A program made the translations under genes and the position numbers. A DNA stretch of 64,000 nt, from assembly GCA_947396885.1 (NCBI GenBank), contig OX377201.1:3577879-3641878 (forward strand), read 5' to 3'. The notes beneath the pieces were generated by a model. That model ran no database searches, was not told the origin of the DNA, and saw only the letters and a list, made by a program, of their open reading frames with translations. How positions within the stretch are numbered: the stretch's first letter is position 1; each line of letters starts with the position of its first letter. Shown here piece by piece: positions 1-11,597 of this stretch. This DNA is from Heligmosomoides polygyrus polygyrus. Taxonomy: Eukaryota > Nematoda > Chromadorea > Rhabditida > Heligmosomidae.

Positions 1-110
1 TGAGAACATTTCGTGTTCCGCGGCTAACCATGCGTCACCGAGCGTAAGTCCGCGTTTCGGCGCCGCGACGTCGCACGCGGCTAGCGCCGAAACGCGGATA
101 TATAGGCGCT
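1..110. repeat. GC-rich hairpin module
   Basis: Bases 49-95 form a hairpin with a 13-bp stem (CGCGTTTCGGCGC against GCGCCGAAACGCG). The surrounding module, with the words TTCCGCGGCTAACCATGCG and GCGACGTCGC, recurs at 47066-47160 and in part at 48419-48490. It is therefore a dispersed repeat fragment cut by the window edge. Family unknown. Confidence 0.55.
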
Positions 111-123
111 GTATATATATAAA

Positions 124-415
124 GGATAAAGGATAAAGGACGGCGTTACTCAATCCCTTCTGGGATGCGCCAGCGCATTCTACTTCTACGGGATGTCGTG
201 GAGGCGACATGAATGCGTATTTGGCCATACAATGACTTGCGGTGGCCAGCCGATGAACAAGTCAGCGCTTTATCCTTCCCAGACGCGTCTGGTACCAATT
301 CACCGACCCCGGAGGGATGGAAGGCTTGGTTGGCCTGGGCGGGAAATCCGAACCAGGAACCTGGTATCGGGTGCACGCGACAGTCGCGCCTCCTCCGACT
401 GCGCCACACGCGCCC
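124..415 (-). repeat. tRNA-derived SINE copy, nearly full length
   Basis: Young-looking copy of the SINE described at 50405-50699. It reads on the minus strand from the tRNA-like head (near 415) to the (CCTTTAT)n tail (near 124). It is inserted at the edge of a (TA)n tract, so its target duplication cannot be told from the microsatellite. Confidence 0.85.
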
Positions 416-428
416 AAGTATATATGTG

Positions 429-486
<58 letters not shown>
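416..486. repeat. (TA)n microsatellite
   Basis: An almost pure TA dinucleotide tract beside the SINE head. It encodes only low-complexity Tyr/Ile strings, not a gene. Confidence 0.95.
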
Positions 487-488
<2 letters not shown>

Positions 489-1156
489 GACCTCAAAAAC
501 TCGGGAGTACACAAGTGTGTCACAATAGCCGAAACGAAAGTCTAGACTGTTCGCTATCAGAAACTGAATATATCCAATGCCTGAAACGGGAACATTAGCA
601 ATCACGAAGAATCGACCAGAAGTTGAGGTAGTAAAATGGCCATTTCGTATGCAACGACCTAATATATGAGTAAATATAAATAAAAACAAAAATAAATATA
701 AATATATAATACAAATAACAAATAAATAAATAATAAATAAAGATTATTGCTCTTTATGTAAAGGTTTTAAGTGTGCACTCATCAAGCTGAAAATAGCCTT
801 GTACGATGTTTCGATTCATAGTGACCTTTAGATACTTTTGGTTTCTGCACCACCAGCTGATTTTTGTTCCGCTTTCCCTTATCTGTCGCGAAACTTGTGA
901 TCTGCTTTCCCTTCCACGCGTCATCGTTCCCGCTTTATCAGTTCCTCGTAGTGTGTGCAAAGGTGAATCAGCCTTCATATAAGCGCTCTCCTTGGTCCCA
1001 GAGCATCGTTTTTTTAATGTTCTTCATTTCTGATCTCTATGATTGCGGCTAGTTCAAACCGTGCCGCGTTTTAGAAGTTCGTTCGCTTCTTGTAAAAGTC
1101 GTTTCTTGTATTTAAAAATGGGGTTTCCTCATTTACTTATTTATTTGTTTATTAAG
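487..1156. other. AT-rich spacer, no gene recognised
   Basis: AT-rich sequence with AAATA repeats around 680-740. I see no homology, splice-bounded exon or inverted repeat. Confidence 0.6.
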
Positions 1157-1441
1157 TGGGCGCTTGTAGCGCAGTCTAGGTGCCGACTGTCGTCTGCACC
1201 CGATACCAGGTTCCTGATTCGGATTTCCCGCCCAGGCCAACCAAGCCATCCATCCCTCCGGGGTCGGTGAATTGGTACCAGACTTGTTTGGGAAGGATAA
1301 AGCGCTGACATGTTTATCTGCTAGCCACCGCAAGTCATTCATTGGCCAAATACGCACTCAAATAGCCTCCACGACATCACGTAGAAGTAGAATGTGTGGC
1401 CCATCCCAAAGGGGATTGAATAACGCCGTCCTTTATCTTTA
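1157..1441 (+). repeat. SINE copy
   Basis: The tRNA-like head (GTAGCGCAGTC) starts near 1160 and the tail with TTTATCTTTA ends near 1441. It is moderately diverged from the young copies. Confidence 0.85.
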
Positions 1442-1629
1442 CCGCATTGCTATAACTGACTAAAACCTGAACTGACCTGGCATGAAACAAACGAACATAA
1501 ACTTAAATACAAACCAGAACAACGGGACAACAAAACCAATCTGGGCATGAAACACTAAAAGAACATCCGACCATTGGTCAAAAGAGATTTTGAAGCACCA
1601 TCCTATGTACTTCATCCCAACACTGTCCT

Positions 1630-2100
1630 TTGATGATCTTGCCGCTCATGAATCTGATATCCGTTTATGAAATTCCGTCGGATTACGATAGGTTACGACA
1701 GCCTTAGTTACCCGTACCTACGGTAGGTAGGGGTGACTAAGGCTGCCGAGGTCATGATCACCGTTTTCCCCCAAACGTCGCCTAGATGGGTTATTTGGGG
1801 TGCTGGTCACAAATCTGACATCCGTTTTTAGTAATACGGTGGAGTACGGTAGATTACGGTGGGTACTGGTAATCGCCGACAGCCTTAGTCACCCGTACCT
1901 ACCGTAACCTACCCTAGTCTACTGCAATACCAAAAACGGATGTCGGATTCGTGATCAGCACTCCAAATATCCTCCCATAGGCGAAGTTTGGGCGAAATCG
2001 GTGACCATGACTCCGACAGCCTTACTCACCCGTACCTACCGTAACCTATCGTAATCGGAACAAATTTTGAAAAAAATGCCAGACTGTTAATTTGCACCCC
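1630..2100. repeat. ~135-bp unit repeat array, both orientations
   Basis: Several units carry the words CCCGTACCTACCGTAACC, GCGAAATCGGTGACC and AACGGATGTC, some inverted. The same unit builds the fold-back at 33802-34651 and recurs at 27925-28020, 40340-40660 and 63653-64000. It is non-coding. Confidence 0.75.
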
Positions 2101-2482
2101 AAATAACCGCTTTTGGCAAAATTTAGGTAAAAAAATTCAGACTTGAATTGATTTGATTGTATTTAGAATTTTTTCTAGCTAAATTTTTTTAATTCGTTAT
2201 ATTTATTGAAAGCAAAGACAGTTTTCTTCCTTAATTCTGTTGGACGTTCTCCTATTACGAGTACTTAGAAAACAGAAAAAAATCTCAAAAAAACCGACGG
2301 CAGCAGTACAAAAAATAGCGCGAAATATTATGAGCCAGAGGTGGCTCATATTGTCCCACGCGGATAGATACGTATGAGCCACCTGTGGCTCACACTGTCG
2401 TCCATATGTTAAGCAACTAATTACACCTTGGTTTTGTTAAGCCTGTTTCTGCTTCGCTACATTCTGCCACTTATTTCTTTAC
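2101..2482. other. AT-rich spacer with short duplicated hairpins
   Basis: There are two tandem copies of a GAGCCA...TGGCTC hairpin at about 2333-2395. Nothing else is recognisable. Confidence 0.5.
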
Positions 2483-2771
2483 GGAGCGCGTGTAGCGCAG
2501 TCGGAGGAGGCGCCGACTGTCGCCTGGATACTAGGTTCCTGGTTCGGATTTCCCGCCTAGGCCAACCATGGCTTCCATCCCTCTGGGGTCGGTGAATTGG
2601 TACCAGACTTGTCTGGGAAGGATAAAGTGCTAACTTGTTCATCGGCTGGCCACCGCAAGTCATTCTATGGCCAAATACGTACTCAAATCGCCTCTACGAC
2701 AACCCATAGAAGTAGAATGCGTGGCGCATCCCAAAAGAATTGAGTAACGCCGTGCTTTATCCTTTATCCTT
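2483..2771 (+). repeat. SINE copy
   Basis: Head GCGTGTAGCGCAGTCGGAGG at about 2486; tail with repeated TTTATCC at 2755-2771. Confidence 0.85.
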
Positions 2772-2799
2772 ATTTCTTCACGTTTGCTTACTGGTGTGC

Positions 2800-3076
2800 T
2801 TAGGATAAGGATGAAGGACGAGGTTAGTCGATTCCGCTTTGGGATGTGCTACGCATTCTAATGAGATGTCGTTTGAATTTAAACGTGTGTTTGGCCCATG
2901 CACCTATAGTGACCAGCCGTTAGACTAGTCAGTGTCGTCTGGTGACAATTCACTGTCTTCTGAGGACTGAGGAGTGCATGGCTTAGTTGGGTTGAGCGGG
3001 AAACTGGAACACCAGGAACCTGAGGTCGGGTGTACGCGACAACAGGCACCTCCTCCGACTGTGCTCCTCTCGCCAT
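2800..3076 (-). repeat. SINE copy, old and diverged
   Basis: The tail (AGGATAAGGATGAAGGACG) lies at the left and the head (CTCCTCCGACTGTGC) at the right. Many substitutions and small gaps are seen against the young copies. Confidence 0.7.
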
Positions 3077-3173
3077 TGACCTCATTTGTTAGTAGACTTA
3101 CATGCTATGTCGTAAGAGCTCACATTCATGAACCAATGTCGTAGGAGGCGACCTACTACAGAAACGGTTTCAG

Positions 3174-3296
3174 ACTATGTATCCCACCGCTCCTCCAGCT
3201 GATGCCCCGCCACCAAGCTATGAAGAAGCCAAGGTTCATTCTAAACCGATCGCCGGCGATGAGGTTGGTCGCATTTTTGACTCGCCCTTTCAGTAA
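3174..3296 (+). CDS. C-terminal exon with PPxY motif (host gene, partial)
   Basis: A short open segment follows an acceptor-like GGTTTCAG (ending 3173) and closes with TAA at 3294-3296. From the ATG at 3177 it encodes about 39 residues: Pro-rich, containing PPPSY followed by EEA, and ending SPFQ. PPxY is the known ligand for WW domains (for example Nedd4-type ubiquitin ligases) and is often found in cytoplasmic tails of membrane proteins. If the exon is real, it is the last exon of a plus-strand gene whose earlier exons are not visible in the SINE-filled sequence to the left. An AATAAA at 3862-3867 could be its polyadenylation signal. The parent family is not recognised. Confidence 0.5.
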   Translation, partial: TMYPTAPPADAPPPSYEEAKVHSKPIAGDEVGRIFDSPFQ

Positions 3297-4862
3297 AATT
3301 CGGTATATGAGTGGTTGAGAACGTTAGAATGTATGTGTCTTAGCAGGGTCCAAGCGAACTCGAGCGGCCACCACCTTACGACGGAGAACGGACGCTTCCT
3401 CGCCATCTCGACTTCCTTCCAACTGTTGTACGAACAGCTTCGCCGAACTGCTCTAAGTGGTATTATTCTGCAGAGATTATTAGCTTTATGCCCGTCTTCC
3501 TGTTCTAGTCTAACCCTGCTCTTGTTACCCAGTCTTTGTACAGCTCCAAAAGGCTTCTTTTGTTTCAAATTGATATGCGTGGGGCATCTCACAGACGGAC
3601 TGATTGACGACGATCGTCTATTATGTGTCCTTATTTCTGTTCTAGCTTAAGAATACGACGCCTAACATCGTAATCAAGACTAGGGGTTCACATTAGCTTT
3701 TCATCGTTGCCTTTTTTTTCAGCAACAGTTCATTTTTCAGTTCTGTGATACGTGCTCAGCCAGGATCTGAACACGACGGACAGCAGACCTTAGGTAGGCA
3801 TCACAACCTTTTTAGTTCATTCGAAGAACTTTCATCTTAAACCGAACACTTTTCAAGCAGCAATAAACGTATCTAATCAAGCTTCAGGCTAAGAAGTGTC
3901 CAGTTTACACTGGAAATGGCATACTACTACCATTTCCTCTTCTTCTATCTCTTCGTATGAAAAAATTAGGGCTAGAATAGCGCACCGTGATTTTTTACTC
4001 CACTTGCAAAACGGCGCGTGCTATGAAAACTCAAATCATAATTCACTTGCCGTAAATCGATATTGGTCGCTTCGATTAGATGGAGTTTATACTTCAGCCG
4101 CAGCGCGGCGTTATGAAATCCACCCATATCGATTGGGCGGTCAGGCAATCGATATCGATAGTCTCATCATGCAGCGCCGCTCCGCGACGAAAGTCCGAAT
4201 CCCATCTTAAGCTGCGCCACTCCGCGATGCAAGTATAAATTCCTCCTGATCGATCTTGGTGGGCGCCCGTTGCAGCGTATGAGCTTCTCTGTTGACACAA
4301 ATTTGGATATAGGTACTTGTCGTTAATATGGCCTGCGTGGGTAGGGCATGCATCTGGTCAACCAGATCGCGGTGGACGGCTAATTATGGACCTACGCTAC
4401 GGAAGGCCGGCAAATTGCACCGAAAAATCAACGAAAAAATTGCAGAGGATGGGATCTTCTATCTGTTTCTCTATTCTTCCGCCTTGGATATGAAATGTTT
4501 TAGTGCTGTGCGCTGACTGCGAACGTGAGCACAACGAGGGATGTATCAATAGTTCCTGCTGCTGTGAAGCCTGCTTAGAAGTGGCTGGGCGGGTAGCTAT
4601 CGAACTGTGCATCGCTCTAATCTTTCTTCCATGTCGTGCTCATTGAGAACCTAAGGCTTAGGAAGTTGTTCTCCTCGATTGCAATACTGTGCAATAGCAG
4701 AGCAGCTTGCTATTACGGGTTTACTCGTATACGTTTACCGTTACTAAAGCTGTAATGACCTGGAAATATGTTGTTCATGTGAAACAGAGACATGTAGGCC
4801 ATTTTACGGAGATGTTCATTTATTGCCTTAGAATTACTTGTATGTGCTTTTCCCATATGTTG
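3297..4862. other. Spacer, possible 3' UTR then unrecognised sequence
   Basis: The first ~570 bp may be the 3' UTR of the PPxY exon. Beyond that, 3900-4860 holds no coding or repeat signal I recognise, apart from related GC-rich words at 4095-4120 and 4170-4190. Confidence 0.4.
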
Positions 4863-5047
4863 GTATGTATGTATGTATGTATGTATGTATGTATGTATGT
4901 ATGTATGTATGTATGTATGTATGTATGTATGTATGTATGTATGTATGTATGTATGTATGTATGTATGTATGTATGTATGTATGTATGTATGTATGTATGT
5001 ATATATATATGTATGTATGTATGTATGTAGGTATGTATGTGTGTATT
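4863..5047. repeat. (TATG)n microsatellite, left part
   Basis: About 45 units of TATG, interrupted by a short TATATA run. It is cut off from a second tract (6108-6242) by a fold-back element inserted at a TA. Both strands read as open frames of Met/Tyr/Val/Cys or His/Ile/Tyr/Thr; these are artefacts. Confidence 0.95.
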
Positions 5048-5049
5048 TA

Positions 5050-6106
5050 TTAGGTTGTCCCATAAGTCCCCGCCGTTTTTTCCACGATTCACTGCAGATT
5101 TCGCCGGCGGTCTCTTGCATAGCGCTGCATAGCTTTCGAAAGAGAATGATTTGCTCTATCAGAACTTGTATTGCATTTCTTTTTCATCATGAAATTTGTC
5201 AATTTTTAGGTCGTCGAAGTGAAAAGTGAAAAAGTGAAAAAGTAGCTATTTGAGCAATTGTTCTCTCCGCTTACGTTTGTAATTTTTTTGCGCAGTTTTT
5301 TATAGCGTTTGAAAGACAATGCTCTGTAATACAAGAATATGTGTTGGTCCTATTTTTTCACTTGTCCTTTATTGATTTTTAGGCCATCGAATTAAGAATT
5401 CCGACTTTTCCTTCCGAATTTTTACCAAAACTCCGGTTCTGTGGTTGGACTTTTTTGCTTGGCGTTATATGTCATTTGGAAGAGGATGTCTTGCTCAGTA
5501 AGAATTTGTGTCTCGTTTATTGGCTCACGCTAATTTCTGTCGAATATCAACAACTGAAGAAGAAGAAGGAGTTGTTGATCAAGACGATTCTTCTCTCTTT
5601 GGCATTTTGTTGATAGTCAGTAGAAATCTATAAAAGCGACATAAATTCTTATTCTTATAGAGCAAGAAATTCTCTTTCGAATGACATATAAGATCAACCC
5701 AAAAAATCCAACCGCAGAGCAGGAGCTGTCGGCAAAATAACCATCCTCCTTCGGACGTCCCAATTTGATGACCTAAAAATCAATAAAGGACAAATGAGCA
5801 AATAGCGCTAACACATATTCTTGTAGTACAGAACTTGTCTTCCAAATGCTACAAAAACTGCGCAAAAAAATTACAAACCTAAGCGGAGAGAACAAGTGCG
5901 CGAATGGCTACTTTTTCACTTCTTCACTTTTCACTTCAACGACCTAAAAGTTGACAAAATTCATGATGAAAAAAGAAATGCAATACATTTTCTGATAGGG
6001 CAAATCATTCTCTTTCGAAAACTATGCAGCGCTATGCAAGAGACCGCCGGCGAAATCTGCAGTGAATCGTTGAAAAAAAAACTGCAAAGACTTTTGGGAC
6101 AACCTA

Positions 6107-6107
<1 letters not shown>
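5050..6107. mobile_element. Mariner-type fold-back element (1058 bp)
   Basis: The ends are TTAGGTTGTCCC and GGGACAACCTAA, each flanked by TA (5048-5049 and 6108-6109), the mariner target. The whole element is an inverted duplication: the left arm from 5050 pairs with the right arm back from 6107 (for example GCATAGCGCTGCATAG against CTATGCAGCGCTATGC). The axis is near 5560-5600. There is no transposase. Relatives lie at 14447-15602 and 48541-49105. It is presumably mobilised in trans by a mariner transposase, which is an inference. Confidence 0.88.
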
Positions 6108-6137
<30 letters not shown>

Positions 6138-6242
6138 TGTATGTATGTATGTATGTATGTATGTATGTATGTATGTATGTATGTATGTATGTATGTATGT
6201 ATGTATGTATGTATGTATGTATGTATGTATGTATGTATGTAT
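6108..6242. repeat. (TATG)n microsatellite, right part
   Basis: About 33 TATG units in the same phase type as 4863-5047. It follows directly after the fold-back element, so the element appears to have inserted within a TATG tract. Confidence 0.93.
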
Positions 6243-6398
6243 TACACCATGTGAACCATGTGAAATAAACGCATGAGTTGATAGTAAATGCAATAACTAA
6301 CATAGAAACACAAAAGAAACAGGCGGAATACGGAGCTATGAGGATGATAATTAAGTCATGCTAAGTCAGCGGTCTAACATCACTCCAAGGTTGCCAGG

Positions 6399-6556
6399 GG
6401 CAGGATTCACGAACGACTTACCCGCGGGTATAGGGGTAGAGGTACCCACGATGAAGCCTATGTCTCTCACTCTTACCTTATCTTCACTTGTATCTCATCT
6501 TATCTCTCCCCTTATACCCCGCATACCCACGGGTTTAAGTGTTGATAAATCCGGCC
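6399..6556. mobile_element. Small TIR element of the CCNGG family
   Basis: Left end GGCAGGATTCACGAACGAC follows CCAGG; the right end is GATAAATCCGGCC. Internally it has CGGGTATA and TAGAGGTACCCACG motifs shared with copies at 22567 and 32750. The right duplication is decayed (CCAAA). Confidence 0.7.
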
Positions 6557-6714
6557 CCAAAAATGGTGGCTCTTTCGCACAGCTTCAAGTATTCCGAGGC
6601 AGCTCTCAGGGAAATAGTGAACTCGGTTTTTTGACCCCGCTTTCAGAGAAACAAACTTGAGTGAATCTTCTCGCAAAACTCTAGTATGCTCAAACTGCAA
6701 TGTCCGTGCAGAAT

Positions 6715-6960
6715 TTTCTAAACGACTATCAAATCAAGTTTGGGCCTTATGTAGGCAAGTGAATGAGGGCTGAAAATGCGATTGCGCTCTAGAGATGGAG
6801 GCATATGAACGTATACGAAACGCTGCTCCCGGATGACCAGTTTTCTTGTGAAACAGTGCTGTACAGCTTCTAACTTCTCTATGGTTTTCTTCTTCGATGG
6901 ATTTCGGATCACCCTCTCCAATTGCCTTCGGCTGAAGTAGGCAATGGACAAGGCTTTCTA
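6715..6960 (-). pseudogene. LINE ORF2 3' fragment
   Basis: The minus-strand frame contains LEAVQHCFTRKLV and a degenerate tail, matching the LE.VQNSFTRKL block downstream of the reverse transcriptase in the CR1-like element at 59796-62618. Only this C-terminal piece remains. Confidence 0.7.
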
Positions 6961-7439
6961 GCTTATGTCAGAGCCTTGCCTTACCACTGCAACAACAAGA
7001 ATATGGTGACCAAAGTGTAGTAAGAACGCAGTGCTGAGCAGCAGACAGTAAAATGTCTGTTTCAAATTTGCTTGAATCTCGAATTCTTCAAGCAGTGAGT
7101 ATAAGTAGAGATACCGTAAGGGCATCGTACTCACTACCCGCAGTGGGTAGCGGGTACGATTCGTATTCATGAAAAGAATCGAGAGTAAAATAGAGGGCTG
7201 GTGTCCGCTCCGATGTTGTGCATGGTCGTAGGACAATCACATAAAGACGGTTTCTGTGCTCTCCTTCGCGTCAGCGGAGAACCAGGCAAAGGAAGGAACT
7301 CCGGAGTCTGGCTCTCTAATCCCATTTTAGGACTCCTTTCCGGTGTACAGCGGGCACCAGCCCACTTAGTACCAGTAGTTCTAAGCCTCTCGCGAGAAAA
7401 GCTGATCTCACTGGAGCTCCATTTTGTCAATGGGGCGCG

Positions 7440-7604
7440 GAATCCTCACGGGTATGCGGATATACCAACGACGATTGGCTAGTGTTATCTACCCACTGAT
7501 ATACCCACGATGTGGCGAATAAGGCTTCTCATGAATGTCTCATCGTGGGTACGTCCACCCTATATCCCGCATACCCGCGTATATAAGTGTTCATGAATCC
7601 GATC
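7440..7604. mobile_element. Decayed TIR element of the CCNGG family
   Basis: The right end ATGAATCCGATC is followed by CCTGG (7605-7609). The interior has the family's GGGTATGCGG, CCACGATG and TATCCCGCATACCCG words. The left terminus is not clear. Confidence 0.5.
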
Positions 7605-7609
7605 CCTGG

Positions 7610-8867
7610 TATGAGTGCACATTGTTTTTGCATCGTAATGTTATTACTGTGAGTAAAGTTGCAGACGGAATCTTAGGCGGACTGTTTTCCTTTTCCTTTG
7701 GCACTCTAGACTGAATCAAAGTTGAAGGTTTCCCTTTTCTAAATGTTAGAAAATATGCTTTGATGGAGCGGATTACAAATTTAGCCCAAATAAAGCAAAG
7801 CCGAGTTCATCTAATGCCAAAACTCAGATGCAGCATGAAACTTAGGACACACAGATACACATTAGTTATAGAGTGATAAGTTGTCGATTTCGCTATTTCT
7901 ATACGCCTTGCATCTATCATTGATCTCACCTGTGTCAATGAATGTTTACCTCTTTGAGGATTACGTCCATGCTCACCAGACTTCGTTCCAAAACGGCGAT
8001 AGTAGGAAAGCTCCTCTCAATGCTTCTCACCCTCTGATTTTTACCTGTCACTGCTAGATTCCTTTCTAACTGGATGCCAGTCAAAATTGAACTGAAATTT
8101 TTATTCCCCGCCTACAAAACTGCGCTAAGCACTATGAGTCTTCTTAGGTTTTCCTCTACACTTTATCACTTTGTATTCATATGTGTGTTCAGTATTTATT
8201 CTCCGATTTTTATTATTTTTCGTATAAATATTGACTCCATCATGCTGGCTACTAACTCGTGTTCTGAAGCTGATACTGGTGGGTAACCTTCACCCGGAAG
8301 GCGAGTAGAACTAAGCAATACTTCTTTTCTAATGCAGAAGAAAAACGGGCACCTGTGAATCTTTTGTCCACCTATGAAACGCCGTTAAAATTTTAAGGGT
8401 AAAATCACCACTGCTCGATTTCGAGTTCTATTACTAGAAGTCAATCTTGCATTTATTTTCATATGGTTCCGGAGATTACTGTACACACAAAAAATATACT
8501 ACATTCATTTAGTCATTTGTTTGTAACTGCACCTCAGTGCCCTCAGAAAACAGGGAAAAGACAAACAAAGCAATCCTGCACAACCCTGGTAACCTAGCGA
8601 GGAAAACAATGCAAAACGAGCGTCCATGCCTTGCAATTTCGTTGTTTTTAAGTGTTCTGCTGCATTCAGAAGCTCTGAAGGAGCCCTGACCCAAGAATGG
8701 CAATAGCATGAGAATAACTGTAATAAGTAATTTAATTTAATATCGGTTAAGCAAATAACTTGATCATGGTACAACGGTGCAGAGGTCGGTTAGGCATTCA
8801 CCATGGCTATGGCCTGGTTCCGGTTGGATGAGAAAACTCACTTCGGGCAGCATATAAGAAGGAAGCA
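7610..8867. other. Spacer, nothing recognised
   Basis: No exon with both splice signals, no known domain and no inverted repeat was identified. Short open frames here lack coding character. Confidence 0.5.
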
Positions 8868-9375
8868 CCTAGGAGTCCGGTCTTACCAGGAAACTATCTC
8901 AACGGTGGGTCGAAACCGTCTAAGTGTTGTACATGGGCAGAATTGCCTCTCTATGGTAAACAACAGTATACAAATATCTCGACCACAATACAACTCCGCG
9001 CAGAGTTATGGACGACGGAAGTTGGGTCGTTGGCGGCGTTAGCCATATGCCGGCAGGCGGATGCCGAGCTCAAGTTAGCTGGAAACAGCGATGACGAGTA
9101 AGCGATGGTGGCGAAGGGGGTAGAGGGGTGGCACAATTCCCATGATCGCTGTTTCCAGCAAACTTGAACCCACCCTTCGTGTGCAGGCATAGGGCTAACG
9201 CTGCCAACGAACCAACTTCTGTTGCCTGTAACTCTGCGCAACCTTGTATTTGGGTCGAGATATTTGCATTTTGGTGTTTTCCAGATAGAGGCGAATCTGC
9301 CCATATACAACACTTGGGCCGTTCCAACCTATTGTTAAAATGGCTTCCTGGTTAGACCCGGAAACACCTAGGCCT
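8868..9375. mobile_element. Fold-back element, ~230-bp arms
   Basis: The left arm (8868-9098) is the inverted complement of the right arm (9144-9375): for example TGTTGTACATGGGCAGA against TCTGCCCATATACAACA, and GCTGGAAACAGCGAT against ATCGCTGTTTCCAGC. A ~45-bp GC-rich spacer lies at the axis. No coding content and no terminal duplication was recognised, so the superfamily is unknown. Confidence 0.8.
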
Positions 9376-9904
9376 TCATTTCGCTTCCATTCGATGCTAC
9401 TTCCATAGGACTGAGGAAAAAAGTAGGTCAGAAAAAATCTAAAGCAGGCATAATGACACAGTTAAACATGTGAGGGAAAAGAAGTGCAAGAAAACCTCAA
9501 TTCAGAAAAAACATCAATTCTTGGACCGTCCCGTTCTTAACTTAACATCAGTAAAAAAAATTACTTAACCATCAGTGACTGTGGGGCATCAAAAGCGACT
9601 GCAAGGTTAACGAAATAAACTGCACTGTGCAAGGGTGTCACCAAAGCTCCTTCGACTAGGTCATGACTTGTATTATCACTAACCACGTCGTCATCCAGGA
9701 AAGATTCTCTTGCATAGATTATTGCACATAAAAAATAGCTTTGAGAAGGCGCCTACGATTGCCGCATGTAGTACAGTCGGAGAGTGGGAGAGTGCACCAA
9801 TTCCACGTACCTTAACTCGACTCATGACTCATTGAATTCTTTAACCGTTATTATGACTCCCGAAGAGTTAATAAACTAAGGCAAAGTTTTGCATAAATTT
9901 CTGT
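9376..9904. other. Spacer, nothing recognised
   Basis: No gene, repeat or regulatory signal could be supported. Confidence 0.5.
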
Positions 9905-10010
9905 TTTTGGGCACGTAGTAGCGCAGATCGAGGAGGCGCTGGTGTCGTATGCACCAGATTCAAGGTTCTTGGTATGGATTTTCTACCAGGCCGTCTAGAT
10001 CCTCCACCGA
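9905..10010 (+). repeat. SINE fragment, head only
   Basis: The tRNA-like part (GTAGTAGCGCAGATCGAGG) and the following ~70 bp match the family. The body is missing. Confidence 0.65.
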
Positions 10011-10515
10011 TCTTGTTGCGAATCGGTGGCCCCGCCCGCGAGGAAACATGCCCCTGTTAAGCGAAGTCCCCCATTCGCCCCGTGGCGCTATGAGGTAACC
10101 AGGAACCCAAGACCTAGGGGATGGTACCTGGCAGACGAGGAGCCCCGCATGGTATCCTTAACCACTCTGGACAACATCCTGACTCACGCACGCACCACAC
10201 GCCAGCCGTGGTTGCCTACGGGCCTGCTGTAGTGTACCCGGCCTGAAGTGAATAGACACAACCCCAAATATTACCCTACAACTACCTAGTACCCCACATT
10301 AACACAACAATACTCAAACATGGTATAACCAACAGCACATTTACACACTACCGACAATGTACTACTAGGTGACTCACCACCTTCTTCGTCGTAGGCTGCA
10401 CAATATAGACATCCACAGTTTATTCAATATACCTGCATCGAACAACCATTTCAGAATGCAGGAGAATACTAGGTAATTTGGAAGAATATAGGACAGACAG
10501 GACCGGTCCGGCTAA
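10011..10515. other. Spacer, GC-rich first part, no gene recognised
   Basis: A GC-rich block (10020-10230) has open frames in more than one register but no recognisable protein. The remainder is unremarkable. Confidence 0.4.
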
Positions 10516-10698
10516 GATGGCTGGATTTTCTATCGGAGGCGTGGCGTCCTCCCTGGAGTGCAGACGGCTGTAGTGAGTAGGGAGGAGCTGCAAGGCTTCG
10601 CCCGAATAGTCCCCGAGATGGTAACAGAAGCGGGCTTGGAAGTGCTGCGCCCCAGAGCCGCACCCGCGCAGCCGCTCGACGTGACGACGGAAGTATAG
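10516..10698 (+). CDS. Possible exon of unknown origin
   Basis: A GC-rich open frame of 60 codons ends in TAG at 10696-10698. It includes SREELQGFARIVPEMV and then LEVLRPRAAPA. The composition and the absence of low complexity look like true coding sequence, but I recognise no family and see no convincing donor or acceptor. It could be a host last exon or a mobile-element fragment. Confidence 0.22.
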   Translation, partial: DGWIFYRRRGVLPGVQTAVVSREELQGFARIVPEMVTEAGLEVLRPRAAPAQPLDVTTEV

Positions 10699-10939
10699 AA
10701 TGGATCTGGCGAAGACGGCGCACGTACAGGCTCGCCGACCAATAGCGTGAGCGGGCAGGCCGGCCTCGGGAGCGCCTCATCAGGGTCCCGAGCGGACACG
10801 GCAGCCGGCGGGAGTTTAAAATTAAGGAATCGAACTTTCGCATTAGCGACAGATCCGACATTGGTGAGTTGGAGCCGGAGTTATAAGGGAAGGGTAGAGC
10901 ACTCACTTATCCATTGACTGACATCAATTTTTTTCACAG

Positions 10940-11040
10940 GTCATTTTACAGGCCAAATGCGCATTCACATTGCTTCCACGATCTACCGTAGAAGTAGAAT
11001 GCGTGGGGCATACCACAAAGGGATTGAATACAAAGAGACC
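10940..11040 (+). repeat. SINE fragment, 3' part
   Basis: GGCCAAATGCGCATTCA to AAAGGGATTGAATA matches the last third of the SINE. The head is absent. Confidence 0.7.
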
Positions 11041-11597
11041 TTTAACCTTTCCTACTTTTGTTGTGTTCCTGATTCTTATCTAAGTAAAGATAGCGAACAG
11101 TTGCGAAGTGGCAGGCATCCTCACTTGTATTATAGATATTGGTTACTTCTGTTCCGTTCAGATCCTGCTCTCCGATGTTATGAATGAATTTAGCACACTG
11201 GATGACGGTTCAAGCAAGATTTGTCTTCTATGCACTGCTGGATAGTTATAGTCAATCTTCTGCATGAATGAACGGAATGGAAACGAGATTTAAGCATGCA
11301 TTTTTTATATTAATTGCACTAGAACACAAAAGCATGACACATGAGATCGCCGCGCCTTCTGGAGCAGAACTCCGCCCCAGCGCTGAAGGCGAACGATAGT
11401 TGATGCGGCGAGCAGACAACCACCACCTCTCGGTCGAAGTGAGACATCAATGAGCGACGAATACGCTCTCTGGAGTCGGCCAGCGATGTAGTCATGCTCT
11501 GAAGTATTCACATTAAAACGATAGAGGAAAAAGGGCGGAGTTAATTAGTCCATTCTGGTATTTGTTACTCCTTCTATTTCCCTTCTATTTCTATATG
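11041..11597. other. Spacer, nothing recognised
   Basis: No gene or repeat could be supported. Confidence 0.5.

Noticed and set aside
193..435. Recurring 60-130 aa open frames with the same residues at many loci
   Set aside because: They are all SINE copies read in different frames, with no selection visible and no shared start.
4863..5230. Long open frames of repeated Met-Tyr-Val-Cys or His-Thr-Tyr-Ile on both strands, also at 6108-6242
   Set aside because: Translation of a (TATG)n microsatellite; no gene.
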